DNA of 64,000 nucleotides from Christiangramia salexigens. GTDB lineage: Bacteria; Bacteroidota; Bacteroidia; Flavobacteriales; Flavobacteriaceae. The notes beneath the pieces were generated by a model, which ran no database searches, was not told the DNA's origin, and saw only the letters and a list, made by a program, of their open reading frames with translations. The stretch's first letter is position 1. Each line of letters begins with the position of its first letter. The DNA lies in NCBI RefSeq assembly GCF_001889005.1, contig NZ_CP018153.1:390001-454000 (forward strand). The letters are read 5' to 3'. Positions 28,497 through 38,470 of the stretch are shown here, one piece after another. The translations under genes and the position numbers were made by a program.

Positions 28497-29336
28497 ATGG
28501 CCAAAATTGACTGGAAAACCGTAAAGGAATATGACGATATAACCTATAAAAAAGCTGATGGTGTGGCAAGAATTGCTTTTAACCGTCCGGAAGTACGTAA
28601 TGCTTTCAGACCTAAGACAACATCAGAGCTTTTAGATGCTTTTCATGATGCTCACGAGGATACTTCAATAGGAGTAGTTTTACTCTCGGCAGAAGGCCCT
28701 TCAGCTAAGGATGGAAAATGGGCATTTTGCAGTGGAGGAGATCAAAAGGCGCGTGGTCACCAGGGATATGTTGGTGAGGACGGTTATCATAGATTGAATA
28801 TTCTTGAAGTTCAGAGGATGATAAGGTTCATGCCAAAGGCAGTAATCTGTGTGGTGCCTGGATGGGCAGTAGGTGGAGGACATAGTCTTCACGTGGTATG
28901 CGATCTCACTCTGGCAAGTAAAGAACATGCGATCTTCAAGCAAACTGATGCCGATGTGACCAGTTTTGATGCCGGCTATGGTTCGGCTTATCTGGCTAAA
29001 ATGGTTGGACAGAAAAAAGCAAGGGAGATATTCTTTTTAGGAAGGAATTACTCTGCACAGGATGCATACGAAATGGGGATGGTCAATGCGGTGATACCAC
29101 ATGACGAACTAGAAGATACTGCTTATGAGTGGGCTCAGGAAATTCTTGCAAAATCACCAACTTCGATTAAAATGCTGAAATTTGCCATGAACCTTACCGA
29201 TGACGGAATGGTGGGGCAGCAGGTCTTTGCAGGAGAAGCGACCCGTTTAGCTTATATGACAGAGGAAGCCAAAGAAGGTAGAAATGCATTTCTGGAAAAA
29301 AGGAAACCAAATTTTGAGAAAAAATGGATCCCTTAA
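28497..29336 (+). CDS. menB: 1,4-dihydroxy-2-naphthoyl-CoA synthase, type II
   Basis: Crotonase-family enzyme that cyclises O-succinylbenzoyl-CoA in menaquinone synthesis. The 279 residues include NRPEVRNAFRPKT, the oxyanion-hole stretches AFCSGGDQKARG and GWAVGGGHSLHVVCDLTLAS, and FKQTDADVTSFDAGYGSAYLAK. The Asp in QTDADV is the type II marker: those enzymes supply their own carboxylate base, whereas E. coli-type MenB has Gly there and needs bicarbonate. It is about 2.5 kb from menD, with unrelated genes in between, and is transcribed alone. Confidence 0.96.
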   Translation: MAKIDWKTVKEYDDITYKKADGVARIAFNRPEVRNAFRPKTTSELLDAFHDAHEDTSIGVVLLSAEGPSAKDGKWAFCSGGDQKARGHQGYVGEDGYHRLNILEVQRMIRFMPKAVICVVPGWAVGGGHSLHVVCDLTLASKEHAIFKQTDADVTSFDAGYGSAYLAKMVGQKKAREIFFLGRNYSAQDAYEMGMVNAVIPHDELEDTAYEWAQEILAKSPTSIKMLKFAMNLTDDGMVGQQVFAGEATRLAYMTEEAKEGRNAFLEKRKPNFEKKWIP

Positions 29337-29373
29337 TGGATCGGTATTTTCTATTTGAGTACATAAACAAAAC

Positions 29374-29405
29374 AAAAAGCCATGAAATATTTCATGGCTT
29401 TTTTG
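29374..29405. terminator. Bidirectional terminator between menB and the E1 gene
   Basis: AAAAAGCCATGAAA and TTTCATGGCTTTTT form a perfect stem around a TA centre (29374-29404), with A- and T-runs on both flanks, between two convergent genes. Confidence 0.9.
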
Positions 29406-29427
29406 CATTTAAAGCTATAGTGTTCGC

Positions 29428-31827
29428 CTATCTCAATTTTGGATATTTTTTGGGATCTGCTTCATGCATAACTGCATACACTTTTTCAAAAATATCTTCA
29501 GCTGAAGGCTTAGAGAAATAATCTCCATCAGTTCCATAAGCTGGTCTGTGCTCTTTCGCTGTTAAGGTTTGTGGTTTACTATCAAGGAATCTGTAAGCGT
29601 TTTGCTCATCAAGGATCTTTTGAAGTATGTATGCCGAAGCACCACCAGGTACGTCTTCATCTATTACAAGTAAACGATTTGTCTTCGCCACACTTTTCAC
29701 GATATCGTGATTAAGGTCAAACGGCAATAAGGATTGAACATCAATAACTTCAGCATCTATATCTACTTCAAGCAACTCCTTAGCTACATCCTCTACAATT
29801 CTTAATGTAGACCCATAGGAAACCAGAGTTATATCTTTTCCTTCACGTACAGTTTCTGTAACGCCAATTGGAGTTTTAAGCTCACCTAAGTTATTAGGTA
29901 ACTTCTCTTTTAATCGGTAACCATTTAAGCACTCAATAACTAACGCAGGGGTATCAAGGTCAAGCAGGTGATTATAAAATCCTGCCGCCTTGGTCATATT
30001 TCTTGGAACCAGAACATACATTCCTCTTAATAGGTTCAATATTCCGCCCATTTGAGATCCACTGTGCCATATACCTTCCAGTCTGTGACCACGGGTTCTA
30101 ACAATTAATGGAGCCTTTTGCTTGCCTTTGGTTCTGTAGTGCAGGGTAGAGAGGTCATCACTCATGGTCTGCAGACAGTACATCAAATAGTCCAGATATT
30201 GAATTTCGGCAATTGGTCTTAAACCTCTCATTGCCATTCCCAGTCCCTGACCAAGAATAGTTGCTTCACGTATCCCGGCATCTGAAACTCTAAATTTTCC
30301 GTATTTCTTCTGTAGGCCTTCAAGACCCTGGTTCACATCTCCAATTTCACCTGAATCCTCTCCGAAGATCAAAGTTTCCGGGCGCTGGTCAAAGATTTTA
30401 TCAAAATTGTCACGAAGTACAATTCTTGCATCAACTTCTTCTGCATCCTCGCTATAGGTTGGAAGAACTTCAGTAAGCGTATTCTCCTCTTTATAAAGGT
30501 GAGAACTGTAATCTGAAGTGGTTTGTACGCTATAAGTGTCAAGCCAGTTAATAAGCGCATCCTTAGCAGGAGAATCTTCTCCTATAAGATATCTAAGGCT
30601 TTTACGTGCGGCAGTTACAAGATCTTTTTTAAGAGGCTCCTTATTTTCTGCAAGCTCCGATTTTATATTATTGATAAAAGTTGAATTACTGCTACTTGAA
30701 GCAGCATCCTCAAGTACCTTGAGGAATTCTTTTTTCTTGATTAGAGTTGGCTTTAGATATGCACTCCATGCATTCTGTTTAGCCGTTCTAATTTCTTTCT
30801 TAATTTGTTTTTCAAGATCTTCCAATTGCTCGCTGGTGGCAAAATCATTTTCAATGATCCATTCCCTGAATTTCAGGTTGCAATCATGCTCTTTCTCCCA
30901 GTTTAATCTCTCTTCACTTTTATATCTCTCATGTGAACCCGAAGTAGAATGCCCCTGAGGTTGGGTAAGTTCTATTACATGAATTAGTACCGGGCAATGT
31001 TCTTTTCTTGCAAGTTCAGAAGCTTTCTGGTAAGTATCTACCAGCTCAGGATAATTCCATCCATTTACCACAAAGATCTCATAACCATCGTTCTCTTCAT
31101 TTCTCTGGAAACCTTTCAGGATTTCAGAAATATTCTCTTTGGTGGTTTGATGCTTTGCATGAACCGAAATTCCATACTCATCATCCCAAACGTTAATTAC
31201 CATAGGAACCTGAAGTACTCCTGCAGCATTTATGGTTTCCCAAAAATGACCTTCACTTGTACTTGCATTTCCAATTGTTCCCCAGGCAACTTCATTTCCC
31301 GAATTGGAAAATTTGTCTGCCTGTATCCCATCTACATTTCTATAAATTTTTGAAGCCTGTGCTAATCCTAACAATCTTGGCATTTGCCCTGCGGTAGGAG
31401 AGATGTCTGAACTGGAATTTTTTTGCTCCATCAGATTTTTCCATTCACCGTTTTCATCAAGACTATGCGTCATAAAATGACCTCCCATCTGTCTTCCGGC
31501 AGACATAGGTTCATTTTCTATATTAGAATCGGCATAGAGACCGGCAAAGAATTGTTCAGGAGTTAGTTCACCAATGGCCATCATAAAAGTCTGATCTCGG
31601 TAGTAACCGGATCTAAAATCACCATTTTTAAAAGCCTTCGCCATTGCCAGTTGAGGCACTTCCTTTCCATCGCCAAAAATTCCAAATTTAGCTTTCCCAG
31701 TGAGAACTTCTCTACGACCTAATAAACTACATTCTCTGCTTGTAACAGCCGTTTTATAGTCGTTTATAACCTGAGACTTAAACTCATCAAAAGAAATTGA
31801 ATTTTCAGTTTGTGTATCGCTTTGCAT
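29428..31827 (-). CDS. 2-oxoacid dehydrogenase E1 component, fused alpha and beta subunits
   Basis: Thiamine-diphosphate decarboxylase of a 2-oxoacid dehydrogenase complex. The 799 residues join an alpha part (about 1-400; AGRQMGGHF, GTIGNASTSEGHFWETINAAGV, ThDP-binding region with WDDEYGISV) to a beta part (about 470-799; FGEDSGEIGDVNQGLEGLQKKYG, DAGIREATILGQGLGMAMRG, RTRGHRLEGIWHSGSQMGG, VIDVQSLLPFD). I place the start at ATG 31827; eight more residues are open upstream. The substrate is probably a branched-chain 2-oxoacid, but pyruvate or 2-oxoglutarate cannot be excluded; no E2 or E3 gene is adjacent. Confidence 0.9.
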   Translation of the reverse strand: MQSDTQTENSISFDEFKSQVINDYKTAVTSRECSLLGRREVLTGKAKFGIFGDGKEVPQLAMAKAFKNGDFRSGYYRDQTFMMAIGELTPEQFFAGLYADSNIENEPMSAGRQMGGHFMTHSLDENGEWKNLMEQKNSSSDISPTAGQMPRLLGLAQASKIYRNVDGIQADKFSNSGNEVAWGTIGNASTSEGHFWETINAAGVLQVPMVINVWDDEYGISVHAKHQTTKENISEILKGFQRNEENDGYEIFVVNGWNYPELVDTYQKASELARKEHCPVLIHVIELTQPQGHSTSGSHERYKSEERLNWEKEHDCNLKFREWIIENDFATSEQLEDLEKQIKKEIRTAKQNAWSAYLKPTLIKKKEFLKVLEDAASSSSNSTFINNIKSELAENKEPLKKDLVTAARKSLRYLIGEDSPAKDALINWLDTYSVQTTSDYSSHLYKEENTLTEVLPTYSEDAEEVDARIVLRDNFDKIFDQRPETLIFGEDSGEIGDVNQGLEGLQKKYGKFRVSDAGIREATILGQGLGMAMRGLRPIAEIQYLDYLMYCLQTMSDDLSTLHYRTKGKQKAPLIVRTRGHRLEGIWHSGSQMGGILNLLRGMYVLVPRNMTKAAGFYNHLLDLDTPALVIECLNGYRLKEKLPNNLGELKTPIGVTETVREGKDITLVSYGSTLRIVEDVAKELLEVDIDAEVIDVQSLLPFDLNHDIVKSVAKTNRLLVIDEDVPGGASAYILQKILDEQNAYRFLDSKPQTLTAKEHRPAYGTDGDYFSKPSAEDIFEKVYAVMHEADPKKYPKLR

Positions 31828-31848
31828 GAACGTGTTTTTGAATGGTAA

Positions 31849-31879
31849 CAAATGTAACGAAAACTATGATTAAATACAA
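31849..31879 (-). promoter_or_regulatory. Promoter of the fused E1 gene
   Basis: On the minus strand a TTG (31879-31877) is followed after a 20-bp spacer by TACATTTG (31856-31849), fitting the flavobacterial TTG-N17-23-TAnnTTTG layout, 21 bp before the ATG. Confidence 0.65.
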
Positions 31880-32015
31880 TTCAATTTTTTGATGTTTTAT
31901 TGACGATATTGTAATTTTAACCAATATTTATTATTTATTCACAAAATATATGGCAAGCATTTAAGTATTTGTTGCTAATAATGGAATGGATTGAGGAATT
32001 GATAAATATGGAGAT

Positions 32016-34826
32016 TTAGTACCATCTGCGGGTAAATAATCTGATAAGTGTGTTGATATCCAGGGCTACAATAAACCGAATCCTTTGGTCATAGTCTGGC
32101 TCGTCTATCTCCCAACCCAAATTGGAGTAGACCGGAAAAAATAATTCAAAATAGTCCTGTACCAAACTAACGCGAATACCAGAATCATATAAAAGCTCGG
32201 CGTTGGAACCTTTATTTTTTACAAGGCCTACATCTCCATAAGCATAGATCCAATTCCAGATATTGGTGCTGCCATTTAAGGACATTAACCAATCATTTGC
32301 AAATTCAGGTTGAAGCTGGGATTTAAATCCACCTTCGGCAACGATGATCTGTTGACTGAATAACCCACTTCCCTGACTACGTCCATAATAATTGTAATCA
32401 AATAAATAATCTGTTGGTCTATCTAATGCAAAACTGAAATAGTCGTTAGTGCTTACATCATTATAAATAAAAGCGCCACTGAAGAATCTTAAATTGATCT
32501 GCCTGTTGTTCTTGAATAGTTTTCGATACTCCGCACTAAATGAAATTTTACTGAACTTATCGGATAGCTGATAGTCGATTCCTCCCGAGAAGTATTTAAT
32601 GAAGTTGGGATTACTATACCGATAATTGATGTTAAAAACATTGTAGTCCGGTTGGAGCAGGGGAGAATCAGGGTTCTGGTCTCGTTTTACATTAACGTTT
32701 CTTATTAGAAGTCTCTGGCGTTCATTACTTCTTAAATAAGCATTTCTGAAATTAAATGTTAGAAATGGAGTGAATTTCTCGTAGAACAAGTCGTAACCAT
32801 ACGAGAATCGGGTCCCTGCCATTCCATAAGAGATTGCGTAAAGCTCCTTATTTTCAAACTGATGTGTATTTACAAAGGATGCCGAACCCACAAAGGTTTC
32901 ACTATTAAAACCATATTTAGGAGAAATGGCGAAATTGAAGGTTTTGCTTAAAATAGTTTTATTATACAATTTTGGCCCGATTGAAATTCCATCATACAAG
33001 TTATATTCAAACTCGGGCATGAAAAAGATCTGATGATATTTTGGGTCTTCTACATCCTGAAGCAATCGAAACTGAATTGGTTTATTTAGAAATTTTGTGA
33101 CTGCCTTGTAGTTGTTTCGCTGATTTACTTCAGGCACTTTGGATTCATAATTCAGTGCTAATCGCTGGATATCCTGTTTAGGAATATAAATGCTTTTGGT
33201 GTCCTTAACCTGTTCAACCCAGGTCTTATAAGTGACATTACCTTCATTAAGGCCATACAGGCTAATAGGCATTTTTCCGCTTAACCTGTTTTTGATAGTC
33301 ACCTTTAATGAATCGCCCTCAGCTTTTACATGACTAATTTTATAATCTATCTTACTGCTGGTGCCTACATAATCCTCAAAGAACCAATCGATATTTTTTT
33401 CTGAATTCTGTTTTAATGAAGCAATAAAGTCTTCATCTGTTACCGGTTTTAGCTTATACTCAGAATAGAACTCTGAGATCGATCTTTTCACAGGTTCCTG
33501 CCCAATAAAATCTTCAAGATATTTAATTCCAATCCCGGCCTTATAAGCATTTGCGATATTTTCGTTGAATTTCACCAATGAATCCTGGCTTGTAATAAGA
33601 GGTTGATCCAGGTTCATTCTTGCCATGTTCATATAAAGGAACTGGTACTGGTCATTAAATTTAAGATCTGCGGCATGAAACCATTTTAAACCGATCACGT
33701 CACCTAATTTCCCAACGAGTTTCATGTTGGGATAATAAGTATCTACGTAATCCATCATAAGCGATATCATTATGGCATCTGTAACCCATTTTTCGGTTCG
33801 TGGATTAACCATAATGGTATTATGCAAGTAATAATCACTAAGCGTTTTAAACAGTTTTATGTCGTATTGAAAACCATCTGGAAAAGGTCTTATAAAACTT
33901 GGAAGTTGATTGAGGCCATAGATCGGATTTTTTAAATAATCTTCCTGAGTAACGAAAAGATTCTTATGTGGATAATCGCCAAGGCGTTCCTGTAAAAAAC
34001 CTACAACACGTTCCAGTAAAGCATTTTTAAGGTCTAACTGTATATCTTCATCCTCAATATTTGTGATCACCTGTTTGGAATCGGTCTTTATCGATTCAAA
34101 AATATAGGACTTCGTGAGGTACATTGTGCCGTCTATACGATCTGTACCCTTAAAGGTGATCTTTTTAGAATTAAGGTTTGTAGTAGTCTTTATAAGGTCT
34201 AGGCCAGAAGCGGCGTAGAATTGGGTCGGGATATCGAGGCTGATATCAATATTATAGGGCTTTACGTATTGTAGACCTAGATCCTTATGGCTATATAGTT
34301 TCCATCCATTATCTAACGGTGCCGGTACTATATACCAGTATCTTAGTTTATAATTCCCTTGTTGGTCTTTTCCAAAACGAGTGAATTTATCATCGGGGAT
34401 CCTAAGGCTATAGTTTAATTTGAGCTCAATGGAATCTCCCGCTGGTAGTGGTTTTTCCAGTCTGATCCTGATTAAGTCGGGAACTTCTCCCGGTCGGTCC
34501 CATTCATATTCACCGTTTAAACTATCCTGTATAGAATGGATTCGTGTATGACCCCGCTCTTCTAATTTTGCAAAATGAAATCTTCTGGAGTAATCTTCAG
34601 CAAAGCGCTTAGCCAGATCTGAAGATTTTGTGCTGAATGCGTTGTTCCAGTCGTTAAGATAAATACTAACCAGTTCCCTGTTTTCGGTATTGATAAACCG
34701 AATTTTTTGATCCACTTCTAAAGTGCGGGTACTATCAATTAAACGTGCATTGACGCTAATAGAATTTTGTGCAAAAATGCATCCCGAAAAAAAGAAAAGA
34801 ATCAGGAAAAACTGAAGGTATCTCAA
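32016..34826 (-). CDS. M1-peptidase-like protein with degenerate zinc site and C-terminal barrel-like region
   Basis: 936 residues with a signal peptide (cut after CIFAQ). Residues about 20-580 follow the M1 aminopeptidase layout: a beta-rich domain (VDQKIRFINTENRELVSIYLNDW), then a gluzincin-like catalytic region. There the expected HExxH reads DYYLH (331-335), the distal Glu of WxDxxLNE reads KWVTDAIMISL (346-356), and GAMEN is replaced by GLNQLP, so it should be catalytically dead. From about 590 on, repeated amphipathic aromatic strands and a terminal RLFTRRWY suggest an outer-membrane barrel. Role unknown; perhaps a binding or assembly factor. Confidence 0.72.
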   Translation of the reverse strand: MRYLQFFLILFFFSGCIFAQNSISVNARLIDSTRTLEVDQKIRFINTENRELVSIYLNDWNNAFSTKSSDLAKRFAEDYSRRFHFAKLEERGHTRIHSIQDSLNGEYEWDRPGEVPDLIRIRLEKPLPAGDSIELKLNYSLRIPDDKFTRFGKDQQGNYKLRYWYIVPAPLDNGWKLYSHKDLGLQYVKPYNIDISLDIPTQFYAASGLDLIKTTTNLNSKKITFKGTDRIDGTMYLTKSYIFESIKTDSKQVITNIEDEDIQLDLKNALLERVVGFLQERLGDYPHKNLFVTQEDYLKNPIYGLNQLPSFIRPFPDGFQYDIKLFKTLSDYYLHNTIMVNPRTEKWVTDAIMISLMMDYVDTYYPNMKLVGKLGDVIGLKWFHAADLKFNDQYQFLYMNMARMNLDQPLITSQDSLVKFNENIANAYKAGIGIKYLEDFIGQEPVKRSISEFYSEYKLKPVTDEDFIASLKQNSEKNIDWFFEDYVGTSSKIDYKISHVKAEGDSLKVTIKNRLSGKMPISLYGLNEGNVTYKTWVEQVKDTKSIYIPKQDIQRLALNYESKVPEVNQRNNYKAVTKFLNKPIQFRLLQDVEDPKYHQIFFMPEFEYNLYDGISIGPKLYNKTILSKTFNFAISPKYGFNSETFVGSASFVNTHQFENKELYAISYGMAGTRFSYGYDLFYEKFTPFLTFNFRNAYLRSNERQRLLIRNVNVKRDQNPDSPLLQPDYNVFNINYRYSNPNFIKYFSGGIDYQLSDKFSKISFSAEYRKLFKNNRQINLRFFSGAFIYNDVSTNDYFSFALDRPTDYLFDYNYYGRSQGSGLFSQQIIVAEGGFKSQLQPEFANDWLMSLNGSTNIWNWIYAYGDVGLVKNKGSNAELLYDSGIRVSLVQDYFELFFPVYSNLGWEIDEPDYDQRIRFIVALDINTLIRLFTRRWY

Positions 34827-34902
34827 TTATAAAATATTTAGATCGATAAAGCTATCGAGGCTAAATATAATCAAACTTTGATACCTTCAATAGAGGCATT
34901 AA

Positions 34903-35592
34903 CTAGAAATTAGGACTTAAATTATATTCGTCGTAGAATTGGTCTAATATTTCTATAACCTCGTCTTCGGTATCCACTACCTGAACAAGATCTATGTCTG
35001 CTGCACTAATATTTTGAAAGCTATCCAGAAGCGTCTTTTTAATCCAATCTACAAGTCCTCTCCAAAATTCTGAACCTACCAGAATTATAGGGAATTTATC
35101 GATCTTGTGTGTCTGGATAAGGGTAATCGCTTCGAATAGTTCGTCCAGAGTTCCAAATCCCCCCGGCATTACAACGAATCCCTGAGAATATTTAACGAAC
35201 ATTACTTTTCTAACAAAGAAATAGTCAAAATCCAAACTCTTGTCATTATCAATATATGGATTGTCGTGTTGCTCAAAAGGCAATTCAATATTCAAACCAA
35301 CAGAAGTTCCTCCGGCCAAATGTGCACCTTTATTACCAGCTTCCATGATTCCGGGACCACCACCGGTAATTACACCATAACCGTGATCAACGATCTTTTT
35401 TGCAACCTTTTCTGCCAGTTTGTAATACTTCATATCCGGCTTAGTCCTGGCAGAACCAAAAATAGATACGCAGGGACCAATTTGACTTAGCTTCTCATAG
35501 CCATTTACAAATTCACCCATTATTTTAAAGATAGCCCATGAGTCGTTCGTTTTTATTTCGTTCCAGGCTTTATTTGGATTATGTGTTCTCAT
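34903..35592 (-). CDS. LOG-family nucleotide 5'-monophosphate phosphoribohydrolase-like protein
   Basis: Rossmann-fold protein of the TIGR00730/LOG (lysine decarboxylase-like) family. The 229 residues carry the diagnostic GGGPGIMEAGNKGA and PGGFGTLDELFEA motifs; the Arg and Glu in these form the active site of cytokinin-activating LOG enzymes, which cut ribose 5-phosphate from nucleotide monophosphates. Bacterial relatives are often called lysine decarboxylases, which is not supported by biochemistry. It starts 21 bp after uvrA and is probably co-transcribed with it. Confidence 0.88.
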   Translation of the reverse strand: MRTHNPNKAWNEIKTNDSWAIFKIMGEFVNGYEKLSQIGPCVSIFGSARTKPDMKYYKLAEKVAKKIVDHGYGVITGGGPGIMEAGNKGAHLAGGTSVGLNIELPFEQHDNPYIDNDKSLDFDYFFVRKVMFVKYSQGFVVMPGGFGTLDELFEAITLIQTHKIDKFPIILVGSEFWRGLVDWIKKTLLDSFQNISAADIDLVQVVDTEDEVIEILDQFYDEYNLSPNF

Positions 35593-35613
35593 ATTATGTA
35601 TTAAATAAATCTG

Positions 35614-38457
35614 CTAGTTTAACTCCTTTTTAAGGAACTTAGCGGTATAACTTTTTTTATTTTTTATTATTTCTTCAGGAGTACCCTTGGCCACAACTTT
35701 TCCTCCACCTTTACCACCTTCATAACCGATATCTATAATATAGTCGGCCATTTTGATCACGTCCATATTATGTTCAATGATCAATACCGTATTTCCTTTA
35801 TCGGTAAGTGTATTTAGAACATCCATCAAAACCCGAATATCTTCAAAGTGAAGTCCCGTTGTTGGCTCGTCTAATATATAGAAAGTATTGCCAGTATCCC
35901 GTTTTGAAAGCTCGGTAGCCAGTTTAATTCGCTGCGCCTCCCCTCCAGAAAGAGTGGTAGATTGCTGACCCAGACTTATATAACCAAGCCCAACATCCTG
36001 AATGGTTTTTAATTTACGGTAAATTTTAGGGATGTTCTCAAAGAATGGAGTCGCTTCATTGATCGTCATTTCGAGAATATCTGATATGGACTTTCCTTTA
36101 TAACGGATCTCAAGGGTTTCACGATTAAATCTCTTACCCTGGCAGGTTTCACATTCAACATACACATCGGGCAGGAAGTTCATTTCAATAACCCTTAGAC
36201 CTCCACCTTTACAGGTCTCACATCTTCCTCCTTTAACATTAAAACTAAATCTTCCCGGCTTGTAACCTCGAATCAGAGCTTCAGGGGTTTTGGCAAAAAG
36301 ACTTCTTATTTCCGAAAAAACACCGGTATAAGTAGCTGGATTGGAGCGGGGAGTTCTACCAATTGGTGATTGATTTATGTCTATCACCTTATCTATGTTA
36401 TCCAGTCCTTTAATGCTTTTATAAGGCTTAGGTTCCTTAACTCCATTAAAGTAATGGGCATTCATAATAGGGTATAGGGTCTCATTGATCAAGGTAGATT
36501 TTCCACTTCCAGAAACTCCCGTGACCGCTATCATTTTACCTAAAGGCAGTTTAATATTGACATTCTTAAGGTTATTACCCGTTGCGCCCTTAAGCTCTAT
36601 AGATTTGCCATTTCCTTTTCTTCGTTCTTTTGGTACAGCGATCTCCTTTTTACCGCTTAAATAGTCTGCAGTAAGGGTGGAGTGTGCCATGAGTTCTGCC
36701 GGAGTACCTTCACTAATAATTTCTCCACCATGTTTACCGGCACGCGGACCTATATCTATCACATGGTCTGCACGTTCTATCATATCTTTATCGTGCTCAA
36801 CCACGATCACAGTGTTGCCAATATCACGCAGAGATAACAGGGAGTTTATCAGTTTCTCATTATCCCGTTGATGTAGACCGATGCTTGGCTCATCAAGAAT
36901 ATAGAGCACACCAACCAATTGCGATCCTATTTGCGTGGCAAGTCTAATCCTTTGAGCCTCTCCTCCCGACAGGGATTTTGAACCTCTGTTCAGGTTGAGG
37001 TAAGTTAGACCAACATCCACTAAAAATTGAAGACGCGTTCTTATCTCTTTAATGACTTCGGAAGCTATTTGTAATTGCTTTTCACTCATTTCCTTTTCGA
37101 TATCTTCAAACCAATCGGAAAGGTCACTGATATCCAGCTGAGCTAATTCAGCAATATTTTTATCGGAGATCCTGAAGTAAAGTGCTTCCTTCTTTAATCT
37201 AGAGCCTTCACATTCCGGACAGTCCACTTTATCCATATAATCTTTGGCCCAACGCCTAAGAGAAGTGGAATCGTTATTTCTGAATGTTGTTTCTATGAAA
37301 TTTGCAACACCTTCAAAATCTATTTTATAATCCCTTCTAATACCCAAAGCTTTGGAATCTCTGGAAAATTTTTCTTTGCCACCATGTAGGATCATATGAA
37401 GGGCTTCCTCAGGGATCTTTTCAATAGGATCATTTAGATCGAACTCAAAGCGCTCGGCAATCAATTCCAATTGAGAAAACACCCAGTTTTTCTTTTGGGG
37501 TCCATGAGGTTCTAATCCACCTTTTTTTATGGACTTTGATCTATCTGGAATGATTTTATCAATATTAACCTGATGCAATGTTCCTATCCCATTACATTTA
37601 GGACAGGCTCCTTTTGGTGAATTGAATGAGAAGCTATTGGGCTCCGGACTGGGGTAACTTATCCCGGTTGTAGGACACATGAGGTTCCTGCTAAAATATC
37701 GGATTTCACCAGTATCCTGTTCCAGGATCATCAAAGTATCATCGCCATGATACATAGCTGTTCTAATACTTTCATCCAGGCGTTTATCAGAATCAGGTTT
37801 GTCCTCAATTTTAAGCCGGTCTATAACTATTTCTATATCGTGTGTCTTGTATCGGTCCAGTTTCATCCCTTTCTCGATATCCACAACTTCATTATCTGTG
37901 CGAACTTTTATAAAACCCTGCTTAGCTATTTGTTCAAATAGTTCGCGGTAGTGACCCTTCCGGCTTCTAACTACAGGAGCCAAAATGTTGACTTTCTTGC
38001 CTTTAAAATCCTGGAGAATAAGATCTTTTATCTGGGAATCTGTATAACTTACCATTTTTTCCCCGGTCTTATAACTGTAAGCATCACCAGCTCTGGCAAA
38101 TAATAGTCTTAGAAAATCATAGATCTCGGTGATCGTGCCTACTGTACTTCTAGGGTTCTTACTTGTAGTCTTTTGCTCGATCGCAATAACCGGCGAAAGC
38201 CCTTCAATTTTGTCCACGTCAGGCCTTTCAAGGCTTCCCAGGAATTGACGGGCATAGGCAGAAAATGTTTCAATATACCTTCTTTGTCCTTCTGCATAAA
38301 TCGTATCAAATGCTAGAGAGCTCTTTCCGGAACCTGATAAACCAGTAATTACCACCAGTTTTTCTCTGGGAATACTTACATCAATATCTTTAAGGTTATG
38401 AACTCGGGCACCTAATACTTCTATTGTATCTTCAAATTTTGCCATAATTTTTTTCAA
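35614..38457 (-). CDS. uvrA: Excinuclease ABC subunit A
   Basis: Damage-recognition ATPase of nucleotide excision repair. The 947 residues contain two ABC modules: Walker A GLSGSGKS (39-46) and GVSGSGKST in the second half, both signatures LSGGEAQRIRLATQIG and LSGGEAQRIKLATEL, and two Cys4 zinc-finger regions (ACPKCNGIG in the first; RCETCKGGG and VECETCQGKRF in the second). Length is normal. The start could also be ATG 38445 (MAKFEDT). A -7 element TAACTTTG (38470-38463) lies just upstream. Confidence 0.97.
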   Translation of the reverse strand: MKKIMAKFEDTIEVLGARVHNLKDIDVSIPREKLVVITGLSGSGKSSLAFDTIYAEGQRRYIETFSAYARQFLGSLERPDVDKIEGLSPVIAIEQKTTSKNPRSTVGTITEIYDFLRLLFARAGDAYSYKTGEKMVSYTDSQIKDLILQDFKGKKVNILAPVVRSRKGHYRELFEQIAKQGFIKVRTDNEVVDIEKGMKLDRYKTHDIEIVIDRLKIEDKPDSDKRLDESIRTAMYHGDDTLMILEQDTGEIRYFSRNLMCPTTGISYPSPEPNSFSFNSPKGACPKCNGIGTLHQVNIDKIIPDRSKSIKKGGLEPHGPQKKNWVFSQLELIAERFEFDLNDPIEKIPEEALHMILHGGKEKFSRDSKALGIRRDYKIDFEGVANFIETTFRNNDSTSLRRWAKDYMDKVDCPECEGSRLKKEALYFRISDKNIAELAQLDISDLSDWFEDIEKEMSEKQLQIASEVIKEIRTRLQFLVDVGLTYLNLNRGSKSLSGGEAQRIRLATQIGSQLVGVLYILDEPSIGLHQRDNEKLINSLLSLRDIGNTVIVVEHDKDMIERADHVIDIGPRAGKHGGEIISEGTPAELMAHSTLTADYLSGKKEIAVPKERRKGNGKSIELKGATGNNLKNVNIKLPLGKMIAVTGVSGSGKSTLINETLYPIMNAHYFNGVKEPKPYKSIKGLDNIDKVIDINQSPIGRTPRSNPATYTGVFSEIRSLFAKTPEALIRGYKPGRFSFNVKGGRCETCKGGGLRVIEMNFLPDVYVECETCQGKRFNRETLEIRYKGKSISDILEMTINEATPFFENIPKIYRKLKTIQDVGLGYISLGQQSTTLSGGEAQRIKLATELSKRDTGNTFYILDEPTTGLHFEDIRVLMDVLNTLTDKGNTVLIIEHNMDVIKMADYIIDIGYEGGKGGGKVVAKGTPEEIIKNKKSYTAKFLKKELN

Positions 38458-38462
38458 GACGG

Positions 38463-38470
38463 CAAAGTTA
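38463..38470 (-). promoter_or_regulatory. -7 promoter element for uvrA
   Basis: Minus-strand TAACTTTG matches TAnnTTTG exactly, a few bases upstream of the first possible uvrA start at 38457 and 17 bp upstream of the ATG at 38445. Confidence 0.45.

Noticed and set aside
30536-30958. Plus-strand open frame of 140 codons inside the E1 gene
   Set aside because: Antisense to a strongly conserved enzyme; Ser/Leu-rich shadow composition and no family features.
34903-35592. Lysine decarboxylase annotation for the LOG-family gene
   Set aside because: The GGGPGIMEA and PGGFGTLDE motifs mark a LOG-type phosphoribohydrolase fold; the decarboxylase name in databases lacks biochemical support.
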